Origin: JAEUIE01 sp046350055
Lineage (GTDB): Bacteria; Planctomycetota; Planctomycetia; Gemmatales; HRBIN36
Assembly (NCBI GenBank): GCA_046350055.1
Contig: JAXMBC010000001.1
Location: 5,208,001-5,272,000, forward strand
DNA length: 64,000 bases
Reading direction: 5' to 3'
The first letter of the stretch is position 1. Each line of letters begins with the position of its first letter. Below the pieces are notes generated by a model. The model searched no databases. It saw nothing but the letters and a program-made list of their open reading frames with translations, and was not told the DNA's origin. Below, in pieces: positions 42,349 through 50,017 of this stretch. The position numbers were made by a program, and so were the translations under genes.

Positions 42349-43260
42349 CTAGTTGGTGGATGCTGTCCTGTGTTGAACCGAATGAATCTTGGATGGGGCA
42401 TTGGATGATATTACATTTCCCGCGAATCGAGCAATGGTTAACCGTTCATCAGAATCGCTGTATAACGCAAAGCGATGAGTGAAAGCGCCGGGCGATCCTG
42501 AGAAGTTGATCCTGACGGTGATATTTAATTTATCGTTAGCAGGAATCGTTACCGGCATGTCCTGCGTAACAATGCAACTGCAACTCGTTGTGCCACCGAC
42601 GACTTTTATCGGTTTGTCACTGTTGTTCTTCAGGGTCACCTGGAAGACGCGCTGTTCACCAGCATAGCCTTCACCCAACTGTGTGACTATCGGCTGAACA
42701 CTTAGTGTCTCTCCGCGCAACCTGGCAATCATGGCCATTGGATCACTGGAGAAGATCGCCATGGCGAGAGCGACGAAGCTCAACATAACGGCCGTTGTCA
42801 AAATAACTTGGACGAGGGAAGTGAGAACTGGAGAGTATACAACGCTGCTGCGAGAACAATCAATCCGATAGACAAACAATCCAACGATCGTAATCACCAC
42901 AACATCTAACCCAAACGTATACCACGGGTTCACCTTCACCGCACCAAAACACTCGCAATCCTCCTGGCCCTGCCACGCGAGGGTAAAGCTCAAGCACGCG
43001 AAAACACAGAATAGCAACAGCGAAGCAACGAGCGCCCAGCGCAACTGTACGCCCGACAACAACCACAGCCCCAGCAAGATTTCCACTTCAATCGTCAGCA
43101 CTTGCAGCCAGGGCAGTGCCAGGAAGTTCTCCTGACCATACGGATCAACGACCAAGCCGTGAATCTTCAGCCCAGCCGTCACCAACAAAAACAACCCCAG
43201 AAGACGGGCAACATGGTGCCCTTGCAACAACCACTTCATGCTGGAGAAGAGTACTGACAT
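42349..43260 (-). CDS. MauE/DoxX-type membrane protein fused to DUF1573 domain
   Basis: From ATG 43260 (MSVLFSSMKWLLQ) the protein has 303 residues. The first half has four membrane helices with the MauE-family order and the motif DCECFGAVKVNPWYT at 101-115; MauE is needed for disulfide formation in methylamine dehydrogenase small subunit and its relatives act in thiol redox at the membrane. A fifth helix (LTTAVMLSFVALAMAIF) leads to a periplasmic DUF1573 domain with SCSC at 226-229 and VPVTIPANDKLNITVRI-like strands. The fusion puts a redox-type membrane part and a Cys-containing sandwich in one chain. Probably first gene of the minus-strand cluster down to 39525. Confidence 0.83.
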   Translation of the reverse strand: MSVLFSSMKWLLQGHHVARLLGLFLLVTAGLKIHGLVVDPYGQENFLALPWLQVLTIEVEILLGLWLLSGVQLRWALVASLLLFCVFACLSFTLAWQGQEDCECFGAVKVNPWYTFGLDVVVITIVGLFVYRIDCSRSSVVYSPVLTSLVQVILTTAVMLSFVALAMAIFSSDPMAMIARLRGETLSVQPIVTQLGEGYAGEQRVFQVTLKNNSDKPIKVVGGTTSCSCIVTQDMPVTIPANDKLNITVRINFSGSPGAFTHRFALYSDSDERLTIARFAGNVISSNAPSKIHSVQHRTASTN

Positions 43261-43476
43261 CGTATCGATTCCAGTAACGCAACAGCAATGTAGCCATGCG
43301 CAAAACACTTTGTAACTGAAATATTACTAATTATCTATTTTTTTTTATGGCAATAATTCGCAGCGACTCAGACCTTTATCTGAGCACTCTGCAAGTTCCG
43401 CCAACTTTGGAAGAACCCGCTCCCACTTCCGATACAATCATCCCAACAAACCGCGTTTGCCCTCTAGATCCCCCGC

Positions 43477-44217
43477 ATGTCCACCATCGCCCTGCTCCAT
43501 CTTCATCAGGTCAGCCAGCCCGCGGTGGCCCGGGCGCTCGACCAGGCACTGGGCGAATGGAAATACCTGCGTAAAGCTACCGTACCACTTACCGATGCAG
43601 GCCCTGCCGCTCTCGACAAGCCCCTTGACCCCGGCGTCGGCCACCTGGCTTACCTCCTCAGTGCCAGGCAAGGCAACTGGACCACCATTATTCAGCCTTT
43701 CGAAGACCGCGACGACGCCCCTTTCCTGGCTGACATTTCCAACCGACTCAGCAACCTCCTCCAGACCCATTCCCTCGCACTCCTCCTCCACGAGGGCGAA
43801 GTCCTCTTCTACAACCTCGACTACCGTGGCACCCCCCGCGACGGCTACACCAGCAATCCGCAGCACTTCGCCGATCAGCTTCTCACTGATGCTGAAGTCA
43901 CCCGGCACCGCCACATGCCCAAAGCCTTCACGCCCCTCCTGCCCAAGACCATCAAGATGGACAAGTTCCAGGCACTGTTGAATGCAGGCTGGTGGCAGGC
44001 CTTCGATGCGAAGCAACTCGATGAAACCGGCGACCTGCTCCACGAAGACGCCCTCATCGACGAAGAAGAACGCCTCACCACCCTCGGCGGCATGCTGCAA
44101 CTCAACGGCCCCGCCGGCTACCCCTTCGCCCGCTGGCGTACTTCCACCTCCATCCCCTGGAAAACCTGGCAAGCCCTCTACTACCAGGCCCGCGGCAGAT
44201 CGCTGCAGATGGTATGA
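43477..44217 (+). CDS. Hypothetical protein (246 aa)
   Basis: The ATG at 43477 gives MSTIALLHLHQVSQPAVARALDQ. The family is not recognised. The protein is soluble and of mixed helix/strand type; it contains GVGHLAYLLSARQGNWTTI, LALLLHEGEVLFYNLDYRG and YPFARWRTSTSIPWKTWQ, which look like conserved blocks. The gene precedes a DUF2185 gene by 29 nt on the same strand, so the two may be one transcript. The middle segment has the style of SUKH/immunity-like or Imm-type proteins, but that is weak. Confidence 0.6.
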   Translation: MSTIALLHLHQVSQPAVARALDQALGEWKYLRKATVPLTDAGPAALDKPLDPGVGHLAYLLSARQGNWTTIIQPFEDRDDAPFLADISNRLSNLLQTHSLALLLHEGEVLFYNLDYRGTPRDGYTSNPQHFADQLLTDAEVTRHRHMPKAFTPLLPKTIKMDKFQALLNAGWWQAFDAKQLDETGDLLHEDALIDEEERLTTLGGMLQLNGPAGYPFARWRTSTSIPWKTWQALYYQARGRSLQMV

Positions 44218-44246
44218 TCGCCTGACAATAACCAACCGAGACGACC

Positions 44247-44609
44247 ATGAACGAACCACAAAAGAACTACAAGCTGCAGGCTGATCAGATCAAGCCCCTC
44301 GCTGAAGGCTACGGCGCCTGCTTCGCCACCGACTTCATCACCGTCCAGGGCCAGAAGATCGGCTACATGTACCGCGAAGAACCCGACGAGGAAGACGACA
44401 GCGGCTGGCGTTTCATGGCGGGCCACGAGACACAGGACTACATGGACGATGTGCAGAACATCGACCTCTACGACGTCAACACCATCGCCAATTACGACCC
44501 CGACATCATCCCATTCCTCGAAGCCCCGTACGAAACCGCCTTCGAACGCGACGAAACCACCGGCGAGTTTGTCGAAGTGGATTTCGATGCGTTCGAGGAC
44601 GACGAGTAA
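44247..44609 (+). CDS. DUF2185 (Imm33-like) protein
   Basis: The 120-residue acidic protein matches DUF2185 in its conserved blocks: CFATDFITVQGQKIGYMYRE, DDSGWRFMAGHETQDYMDD and IDLYDVNTIANYDPDIIPFL followed by a Phe/Glu-rich tail. The family is called an immunity protein (Imm33) in polymorphic toxin systems but also occurs alone, as here. No toxin gene is next to it. The ATG at 44247 follows GAGACGACC. Confidence 0.85.
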   Translation: MNEPQKNYKLQADQIKPLAEGYGACFATDFITVQGQKIGYMYREEPDEEDDSGWRFMAGHETQDYMDDVQNIDLYDVNTIANYDPDIIPFLEAPYETAFERDETTGEFVEVDFDAFEDDE

Positions 44610-44652
44610 GCTCGCTGTTGATGAGAGAGACTTCTCCAGCTTCAGGATGCCT

Positions 44653-45126
44653 TCAGATAATATCCCCCACCATCACAGGCATCACTTTGCTCTTGGTCAT
44701 GATCTGATAATAATCGGAGGGTTTGTCCATGAGCATGAACACCGTGGGGGTACCATGCTCATCCTTCAGGTAGATGCCCTTGATCCCTTCCAGCAAAGGG
44801 AACCAGACACCTCGGTGCAGGGCCGCATTTCCCACGATGAGCACTTCCACAATGTCTGCGTGTTGCCAGCACCCCTGGTGGAGTTCATGTAATTCCACGC
44901 GCCCCGTGTGGGGAAGCAGCTTGCTCTTTCGCTGCCTGTTCCCCCATCGAACCACTCGGAATTGACCGTCCAGCAGAATCGGCAGCAGTGGCGGGAAGGG
45001 ACGGCGGTCGTAGTAGAACTGTACCTCCTCATCACCGCCTCGCCCCATGACGCGAGCCTTGATGGCCGGGTGAGCGTGGTAATGAGCCGGCAGTTCACGT
45101 AGCGACAGGGAAACAGCGTCACACAT
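44653..45126 (-). CDS. Unknown protein translationally linked to Y-family polymerase
   Basis: The protein has 157 residues from ATG 45126 (GTG codons at 45132-45135 are alternatives), beginning right after the polymerase stop. No known family is recognised. Visible blocks are DEEVQFYYDRRPFPPLLP, FRVVRWGNRQRKSKLLP, IVEVLIVGNAALHRGVWF and VFMLMDKPSDYYQIMTKSKV. The pairing with a translesion polymerase suggests a role in DNA damage tolerance, comparable in position to small partner genes after ImuB, but not in sequence. Confidence 0.7.
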   Translation of the reverse strand: MCDAVSLSLRELPAHYHAHPAIKARVMGRGGDEEVQFYYDRRPFPPLLPILLDGQFRVVRWGNRQRKSKLLPHTGRVELHELHQGCWQHADIVEVLIVGNAALHRGVWFPLLEGIKGIYLKDEHGTPTVFMLMDKPSDYYQIMTKSKVMPVMVGDII

Positions 45127-45128
45127 GG

Positions 45129-46364
45129 TCACCACACCGTTCTTTGCGGGGCGATGGCTTCCACGCCCAGGGCCGGATCGTCGTACCAGTCCTGAATGGG
45201 CAGGGTAGCACCACTTCGCAGTGCAAACCGGCTCACCTCCCTGTTGATGCGTCTCTTGGTCTGGGCCAGCGTCCGCTCCGGCTCATCGGGTGGCTCGAAG
45301 AGCCCACGCTGGGCAGATTCTGCCGGCTCCAGTCGATGTGCAAGCAGGTGCATACGTGATACCAGCAACCGGCGCTGATAGGTTCTGCGAAAGAGCAGCT
45401 CAAATATCTCCACCAGGATGTCAAAACGGTTGGCAGGCGCTTCCAGGTTGGTGCCTGCACTGAAGTGGTACATCTCGTAGTCGTAGCTGCGTTGCTCCAG
45501 GTGGAACTCCACCCGGCCTGTCTTGAGCTGGTGATGGTGCAGCTCTTCCACCAGCCGTTCGAGGTTCTTCACGACGAATGCCCAGGCCCGATCGGGTTTG
45601 CTGGTGGCTGCCCCAATGGAACCTCCCCGTGTCAGTATCTTGTAGCGCTTGCGTTCTGTCAGGATCGCCGATACAGGATCACCGCGCAGCTCGTTCCAGA
45701 GCTTGGCCCCTTCCACGGTGAGAATCTGCCGGATGGTGCTGACCGGGGTAGAGATGTAGTCGTAGCAGGTCTTGATCCCGTAGGGTTCCAGCCGCCTGGT
45801 CCTGCGTCCTGCTATGCCCGCCACTTCACTGATGGCCAGCCCGGCAAGCATCGCATGCTCTTCCTTTTCCGATAGGACACACCGGGCACCGAAGGGTTTC
45901 GCGGTATCCGAGATAAGCTTGGCCAGCGTCTTGGACCGCCCCAGCCCTACCGTGACGGGCAGTCCAATGTACTTCTTGACCTGCTCCCGCACCTTCACTG
46001 TAAACGCAGCCGGATCTTCATACTGGGGCATGACGAAGAAGCACTCATCGACACTGTACTCTTCACATTCGGGAGAAATCACCTTCCGCATGAACGCATG
46101 GAAGCGGCTGCTCAATGCGTTGTACCAGGCAAAGTCCCGTTTCACGAAAATGGCGTGCGGACACTTGGCAATCGCTTCGGGCAATGTCTCCCCCGTCTTG
46201 ACACCATACTTCTTCAGTTCCCCGCTCTTGGCCACGACGAAGTAGGCCTGATTGGAGAGGATGCCCACGGGCTTGCCCACCAGGAAGGGGTTCCGCACCT
46301 GGGCGCACGATGCATAGAACGCATCGACATCAACGTGACCATAGACTTTGAAGGGAAGCGACAT
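45129..46364 (-). CDS. Y-family (DinB/ImuB-like) DNA polymerase
   Basis: The 411-residue protein starts MSLPFKVYGHVDVDAFYASC (metal Asp12), followed by YFVVAKSGELKKYGVKTG and YSVDECFF (Asp106 and Glu107), so all three carboxylates for catalysis are present. The thumb/HhH (LAISEVAGIAGRRTRRLEPYGIKTC) and little-finger regions follow. The end lacks a clear beta-clamp motif, though QRGLFEPP near residue 355 is close to it. It is the first gene of an operon with the unknown gene at 44653. An inverted repeat at 46445-46460 lies about 80 bp upstream. Confidence 0.9.
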   Translation of the reverse strand: MSLPFKVYGHVDVDAFYASCAQVRNPFLVGKPVGILSNQAYFVVAKSGELKKYGVKTGETLPEAIAKCPHAIFVKRDFAWYNALSSRFHAFMRKVISPECEEYSVDECFFVMPQYEDPAAFTVKVREQVKKYIGLPVTVGLGRSKTLAKLISDTAKPFGARCVLSEKEEHAMLAGLAISEVAGIAGRRTRRLEPYGIKTCYDYISTPVSTIRQILTVEGAKLWNELRGDPVSAILTERKRYKILTRGGSIGAATSKPDRAWAFVVKNLERLVEELHHHQLKTGRVEFHLEQRSYDYEMYHFSAGTNLEAPANRFDILVEIFELLFRRTYQRRLLVSRMHLLAHRLEPAESAQRGLFEPPDEPERTLAQTKRRINREVSRFALRSGATLPIQDWYDDPALGVEAIAPQRTVW

Positions 46365-46444
46365 GATGAGCCTCATGACAACTATCGGCTCATCCTAGCA
46401 GTGTTCAATAGTGTACAGGCAAGAGGAATATCTACACTTTAATG

Positions 46445-46460
46445 TGTACACCAGTGTACA
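46445..46460. promoter_or_regulatory. Operator-like inverted repeat upstream of polymerase operon
   Basis: TGTACAC-CA-GTGTACA (7-2-7 perfect arms), with another GTGTACA half-site at 46411-46417. Position in the 140-bp upstream region of a translesion polymerase gene suggests a LexA or other SOS-type site, but the sequence is not one of the classic LexA boxes. Confidence 0.55.
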
Positions 46461-46507
46461 AACCGTTTTACAAGCGCAAGGCTCCTGTCGAGCCGCAGAC
46501 CGCGCGA

Positions 46508-47230
46508 CTACTTCGTCCCTGTCAGATACGGCGCCACCTCAAACAGCAGAAACAGCGGCATGCCATTGCCCAGATGACCACCAAGATGCCCATAGAGCAT
46601 TTTCGAAGGCCCCCATGCCACCTCTTCCAGCCGTGCGTACATCGCAGCAGCAGGCGTACCGGGAGCAGGCTGCGCGAAACCCGTCAGCCCTGCACTCTTG
46701 CTGTAATAACGATCCGCCGTCCCCACCAGCGATGTGCCCCAGCTCAGCACCGGCACATCGAGCGATGAGCGGAACGAGACAATCTCCCGTTTCGTGCTCC
46801 GCAGCGCAGGCTGCAGATCATACTGCGGCGAAACCGCGGGCGAGAGCAGGATAATCCGCTCCAGGCTCCCCGCCGGCAACTGCTCCGCTGCCAGCAAGAC
46901 CACCATCGCTCCCGTGCTCTTGCCCACCAGGTAAATCGGGCGATTAGGATACTGCGCCTGGTACGCCATAATCTGCACAGCAAGTTGATCCGCATGAGCA
47001 GCCAGATGACGTATGTCCTGAATGTCGCGTATCACTCGTGCTGCACCATGCGACCACGCCACCTCCCGCACTTCCAGCGGGCTCGACTTCTGCCGCAACG
47101 CCCAGCGCGTCAGGCTGGGTAGATTTATGACGCTCCCCGCTCCCCCTGCCACAAAGACCACACCGGAACCGGGCGCGTCGGCGGGAGTAGCCAGTAGTAG
47201 AATGGGCAGCAGCAGACTCAGCATGGCCAT
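46508..47230 (-). CDS. Secreted alpha/beta hydrolase-like protein
   Basis: From MAMLSLLLPILLLATPADAPG (ATG 47230 or 47224) the product has a signal peptide and a lipase-like fold: VVFVAGGAGSV near residue 24, IYLVGKSTGAMVVLLAAEQLP around 98-118 with the nucleophile Ser in GKSTG (a GxSxG variant), and a late Asp/His region (WGTSLVGTADRYY, YGHLGGHLGNG). The closing segment YGHLGGHLGNGMPLFLLFEV may carry the catalytic His. Substrate unknown. Confidence 0.72.
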   Translation of the reverse strand: MAMLSLLLPILLLATPADAPGSGVVFVAGGAGSVINLPSLTRWALRQKSSPLEVREVAWSHGAARVIRDIQDIRHLAAHADQLAVQIMAYQAQYPNRPIYLVGKSTGAMVVLLAAEQLPAGSLERIILLSPAVSPQYDLQPALRSTKREIVSFRSSLDVPVLSWGTSLVGTADRYYSKSAGLTGFAQPAPGTPAAAMYARLEEVAWGPSKMLYGHLGGHLGNGMPLFLLFEVAPYLTGTK

Positions 47231-47341
47231 ACACTCCGGAAACTGGCAACGCCATAGCCGAAGACGCATGAACAATCAAGAGTAGCTGCTGTCAATCCCA
47301 CTCTGCCCCGGGTATGCTGAAGCAACTCTGGCGAGGCTGCC

Positions 47342-48244
47342 ATGAAAACTTTACGCTGCATCTGCCTGATGACTCTCATGGCAATGACACCAGGCTGTCA
47401 CCACCAGGTCACCATTACCAATACCACCCCCTTCGCGCCCGCCTCCCCCTTTGATGGCAAAACCGCAGGCGAGCAACGCACCCTCTCCAGCATCGCTTTC
47501 TGCTGGTGCCCGGCGGGCCGGTTCATCATGGGCAGTCCACGTAGCGAAGACGAACGCCGCCCGGGGGAAGACCAGGTGCAGGTCACCCTCACCAAAGGCT
47601 TCTGGATGGCTAAACACGAATCGACCCAGGGCGACTGGCTTCGCGTGATGGGCAAGCTCCCCGGCGAACTGACCAGGGAACTTCCCGCGGGCGATGCATA
47701 CCCCGTAGGCAACGTCAACTTCGCCGAAGCAGAAGCCTACTGCCGGAAGCTGACCGAGATGGCTCATCAGACAAAACAGCTGCCCGACGACTGGGAGTTT
47801 CGGCTACCCACTGAGGCCCAGTGGGAATACGCCTGCCGGGCCGGCACCACCACGGCTACTGCATTCGGCGATTCGCTCAGCAGCACCCAGGCAAACTTCC
47901 GGGGCAAGCCCTACCACGGCGAAGCAGTCGGGCCTGTCCTTGGCATCGCAGCCCACGTCGGGCAATACCCTGCCAACGCCTGGGGGCTCTGCGATATGCA
48001 TGGCAATATCTACGAATGGTGCCGCGACTGGTACCATGCCAGGCTGCCCGGTGGAGTAGATCCCGACCTGCATGACGCGGAAGCCACTGCTACTCCGAGC
48101 GAACACGGCGATAAGTCACGGTGCCGACGGGGAGGCTGCTGGTGCGACGATGGCTGGGCCTGTCGCTCCGCCTTCCGCCTGCGCTTCGAGCCTCAACGGC
48201 GATACGATCACATCGGCTTCCGAATAGTAGCCGTGAGGAAATAG
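47342..48244 (+). CDS. SUMF1 (formylglycine-generating enzyme-like) lipoprotein
   Basis: The signal with lipobox MAMTPGCHHQ (Cys near residue 19) suggests a lipoprotein. The SUMF1 domain follows: AGRFIMGSPRSEDER, FWMAKHESTQGDWLRVMG, FRLPTEAQWEYACRAG, GLCDMHGNIYEWCRDWY and RRGGCWCDDGWACRSAFR near 262-279, ending HIGFRIVAVRK. The last motif has Cys both after GGxW and before RSAFR, close to the two active cysteines of true formylglycine-generating enzyme; most SUMF1 relatives keep only the second. No sulfatase gene is seen here. The next small gene starts 1 nt after the stop. Confidence 0.87.
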   Translation: MKTLRCICLMTLMAMTPGCHHQVTITNTTPFAPASPFDGKTAGEQRTLSSIAFCWCPAGRFIMGSPRSEDERRPGEDQVQVTLTKGFWMAKHESTQGDWLRVMGKLPGELTRELPAGDAYPVGNVNFAEAEAYCRKLTEMAHQTKQLPDDWEFRLPTEAQWEYACRAGTTTATAFGDSLSSTQANFRGKPYHGEAVGPVLGIAAHVGQYPANAWGLCDMHGNIYEWCRDWYHARLPGGVDPDLHDAEATATPSEHGDKSRCRRGGCWCDDGWACRSAFRLRFEPQRRYDHIGFRIVAVRK

Positions 48245-48245
48245 C

Positions 48246-48470
48246 ATGCCCCCCTGCAAGCGTTGTAGTGGTGAAGTGGTGCAGAAGAACCGCCTTCGAT
48301 TGGTGGTTGTGGGGATCGTCTTCCTGCTCAGCCCTGCACTCGGCTGGCTCTGGTGGCCGCTGTGGATTCCCGCAGTTCTCCTTGTCCTAACGGGATGCTA
48401 TCTGATTACATGGGCCATAGCAGGACACGGCCGCTGGTGCCGGGGCTACAAACGCTTTGATGGCGTGTAA
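48246..48470 (+). CDS. Small zinc-ribbon-like membrane protein (74 aa)
   Basis: MPPCKRCSGEVVQKNRLRLV gives a CxxC pair, followed by two hydrophobic helices (residues 18-36 and 40-59) and a C-terminal WCRGYKRFDGV. It starts at 48246, one base after the SUMF1 stop codon, so it is surely co-translated with it. The Cys residues could bind a metal. Function unknown. Confidence 0.65.
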   Translation: MPPCKRCSGEVVQKNRLRLVVVGIVFLLSPALGWLWWPLWIPAVLLVLTGCYLITWAIAGHGRWCRGYKRFDGV

Positions 48471-48485
48471 CAAAGTGGCACATGC

Positions 48486-49748
48486 TTACTTCAGCAACTG
48501 CCCCAGCAGAAACATCAGTGCAAGCAGCATGATGACGTTGATAACTACCGACACAATAAACCAGGGCTTCAGCGGGTTGCTCAGCGACTGATGCGTTTCG
48601 TGCAGCGTGCTGGGTTCCGTGGTAGCCGGCAAAGGCTGATGGTTCCCGCCTGGCACAACAGCTGCCCCGGCTGCCTCGGCCGCAGCCACGATCGGCGGCA
48701 CAGGACGCTGCGGTTGTCGCAGTTCCTCTTCTTCAATGATCTCCAGCAGACGCGAGACATTCATCGCATCCGGCGGACGATCATGCGGTGCCTTGTTCAT
48801 CATCCGCATGATGAGCTTCGAAAGCTTCGTCGGGATCCGCTTGTTCAATTCCCGCGGAGCAATGGGCGTCTGCGTGGCGATGTTGCTGATCACATCGGTC
48901 ACCGTCTCGCCACCGAAGGGCAGCCTGCCGGTACATAACCGATACAGCACCACGCCCAGGCTGAAGATATCCGTGCGGGCATCGATCTTGCCACCCGTCG
49001 CCTGTTCCGGCGACATGTAAAGTGGCGTGCCGACGATGACACCATGCCGGGTCAGTCCCTGGGTCTGTTCCTGGAGACGGGCCATGCCGAAATCGAGAAT
49101 CTTGACCCGGAACATCTTCCGTTCGCCGCCACTGGGATCGGGCATGGTTTCTAGCCAGATGTTGCTGGGCTTGATATCGCGGTGGACGAGCTTCATGGCA
49201 TGGGCCGCAGCCATGCCCTTGGCCATTTCGCGGCCCAGGCGGATGATCTGCACCGTGGTAAAGACGTGGCTCGTCTTCATCAGGTCATCGAGCGTAAACC
49301 CGGCCAGCAATTCCATGGCGAGATACGGTACGCCATTCTCTTCGCCCACCGTGTGCATCAGTGGCACGTGCGGGCTTTTGATCATGGTGCACAGTCGTGC
49401 TTCACGAAGGAAACGCTCTTTCACGACGTCGTCATCAAGCCACTTCTTGTTCAATACCTTCAGCGCCACAGGCCGGTTCAGCAGACTATCCAGAGCTTCA
49501 TAGACAGTACCCACGCCACCAAAGCCAATGACTTTCACGATACGATACGGACCAACCTGCTTGAACTCTGCTTGACCAGAGGTTTCCTCGGAGACCGGTG
49601 TCTGTGGTTGAATGTTGACTTCGAGGTTGGATATGACCATTGTCTTGCTGACATCTGCTTGTTGAGTGGCGTCCACACCCTGGGGAGTGTGTGCGTCTGA
49701 TGGTGTTGGGTTCAACACATTCTCAGGAGTAGGTGTACGTTGAGTCAT
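48486..49748 (-). CDS. Membrane-anchored Ser/Thr protein kinase (Pkn type)
   Basis: The 420-residue kinase has a Thr/Pro-rich N-terminal extension (residues 1-60), then the full kinase core: Gly loop IGFGGVGTVYEA at 74-85, Lys97 in VALKVL, HRDIKPSN at 189-196, DFG at 219-221, SPEQA and the RTDIFSLGVVLYRL segment. The end has a single membrane helix (WFIVSVVINVIMLLALMFLLGQLL) and almost nothing after it, so the kinase is cytoplasmic and tail-anchored with no sensor domain. The region 49749-50017 between it and the ABC permease shows no gene. Confidence 0.92.
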   Translation of the reverse strand: MTQRTPTPENVLNPTPSDAHTPQGVDATQQADVSKTMVISNLEVNIQPQTPVSEETSGQAEFKQVGPYRIVKVIGFGGVGTVYEALDSLLNRPVALKVLNKKWLDDDVVKERFLREARLCTMIKSPHVPLMHTVGEENGVPYLAMELLAGFTLDDLMKTSHVFTTVQIIRLGREMAKGMAAAHAMKLVHRDIKPSNIWLETMPDPSGGERKMFRVKILDFGMARLQEQTQGLTRHGVIVGTPLYMSPEQATGGKIDARTDIFSLGVVLYRLCTGRLPFGGETVTDVISNIATQTPIAPRELNKRIPTKLSKLIMRMMNKAPHDRPPDAMNVSRLLEIIEEEELRQPQRPVPPIVAAAEAAGAAVVPGGNHQPLPATTEPSTLHETHQSLSNPLKPWFIVSVVINVIMLLALMFLLGQLLK

Positions 49749-50017
49749 CAGCGGAGAAGCTCAATGATGAGACTGCAGTCGTATCTATTGTCTAGCATAT
49801 TCCGTAGGTGACTGTAGCAATTTCAACCAGTTCCAGCGACTTTGTCAAAAGAATTGTTGCAATTTATTGTCCGGCATGAATCAATGCTGCAAAAACACGC
49901 AAAAACGACGGCCAACCTTCTGACCTGCTAAGCTGGCAGCTTCAGCAGCGGGCCAACTGATGGTGACGTAACCTCTCGCTTCGTTTATAGATGCAAGCGT
50001 AACTCTACGGTGCGATT

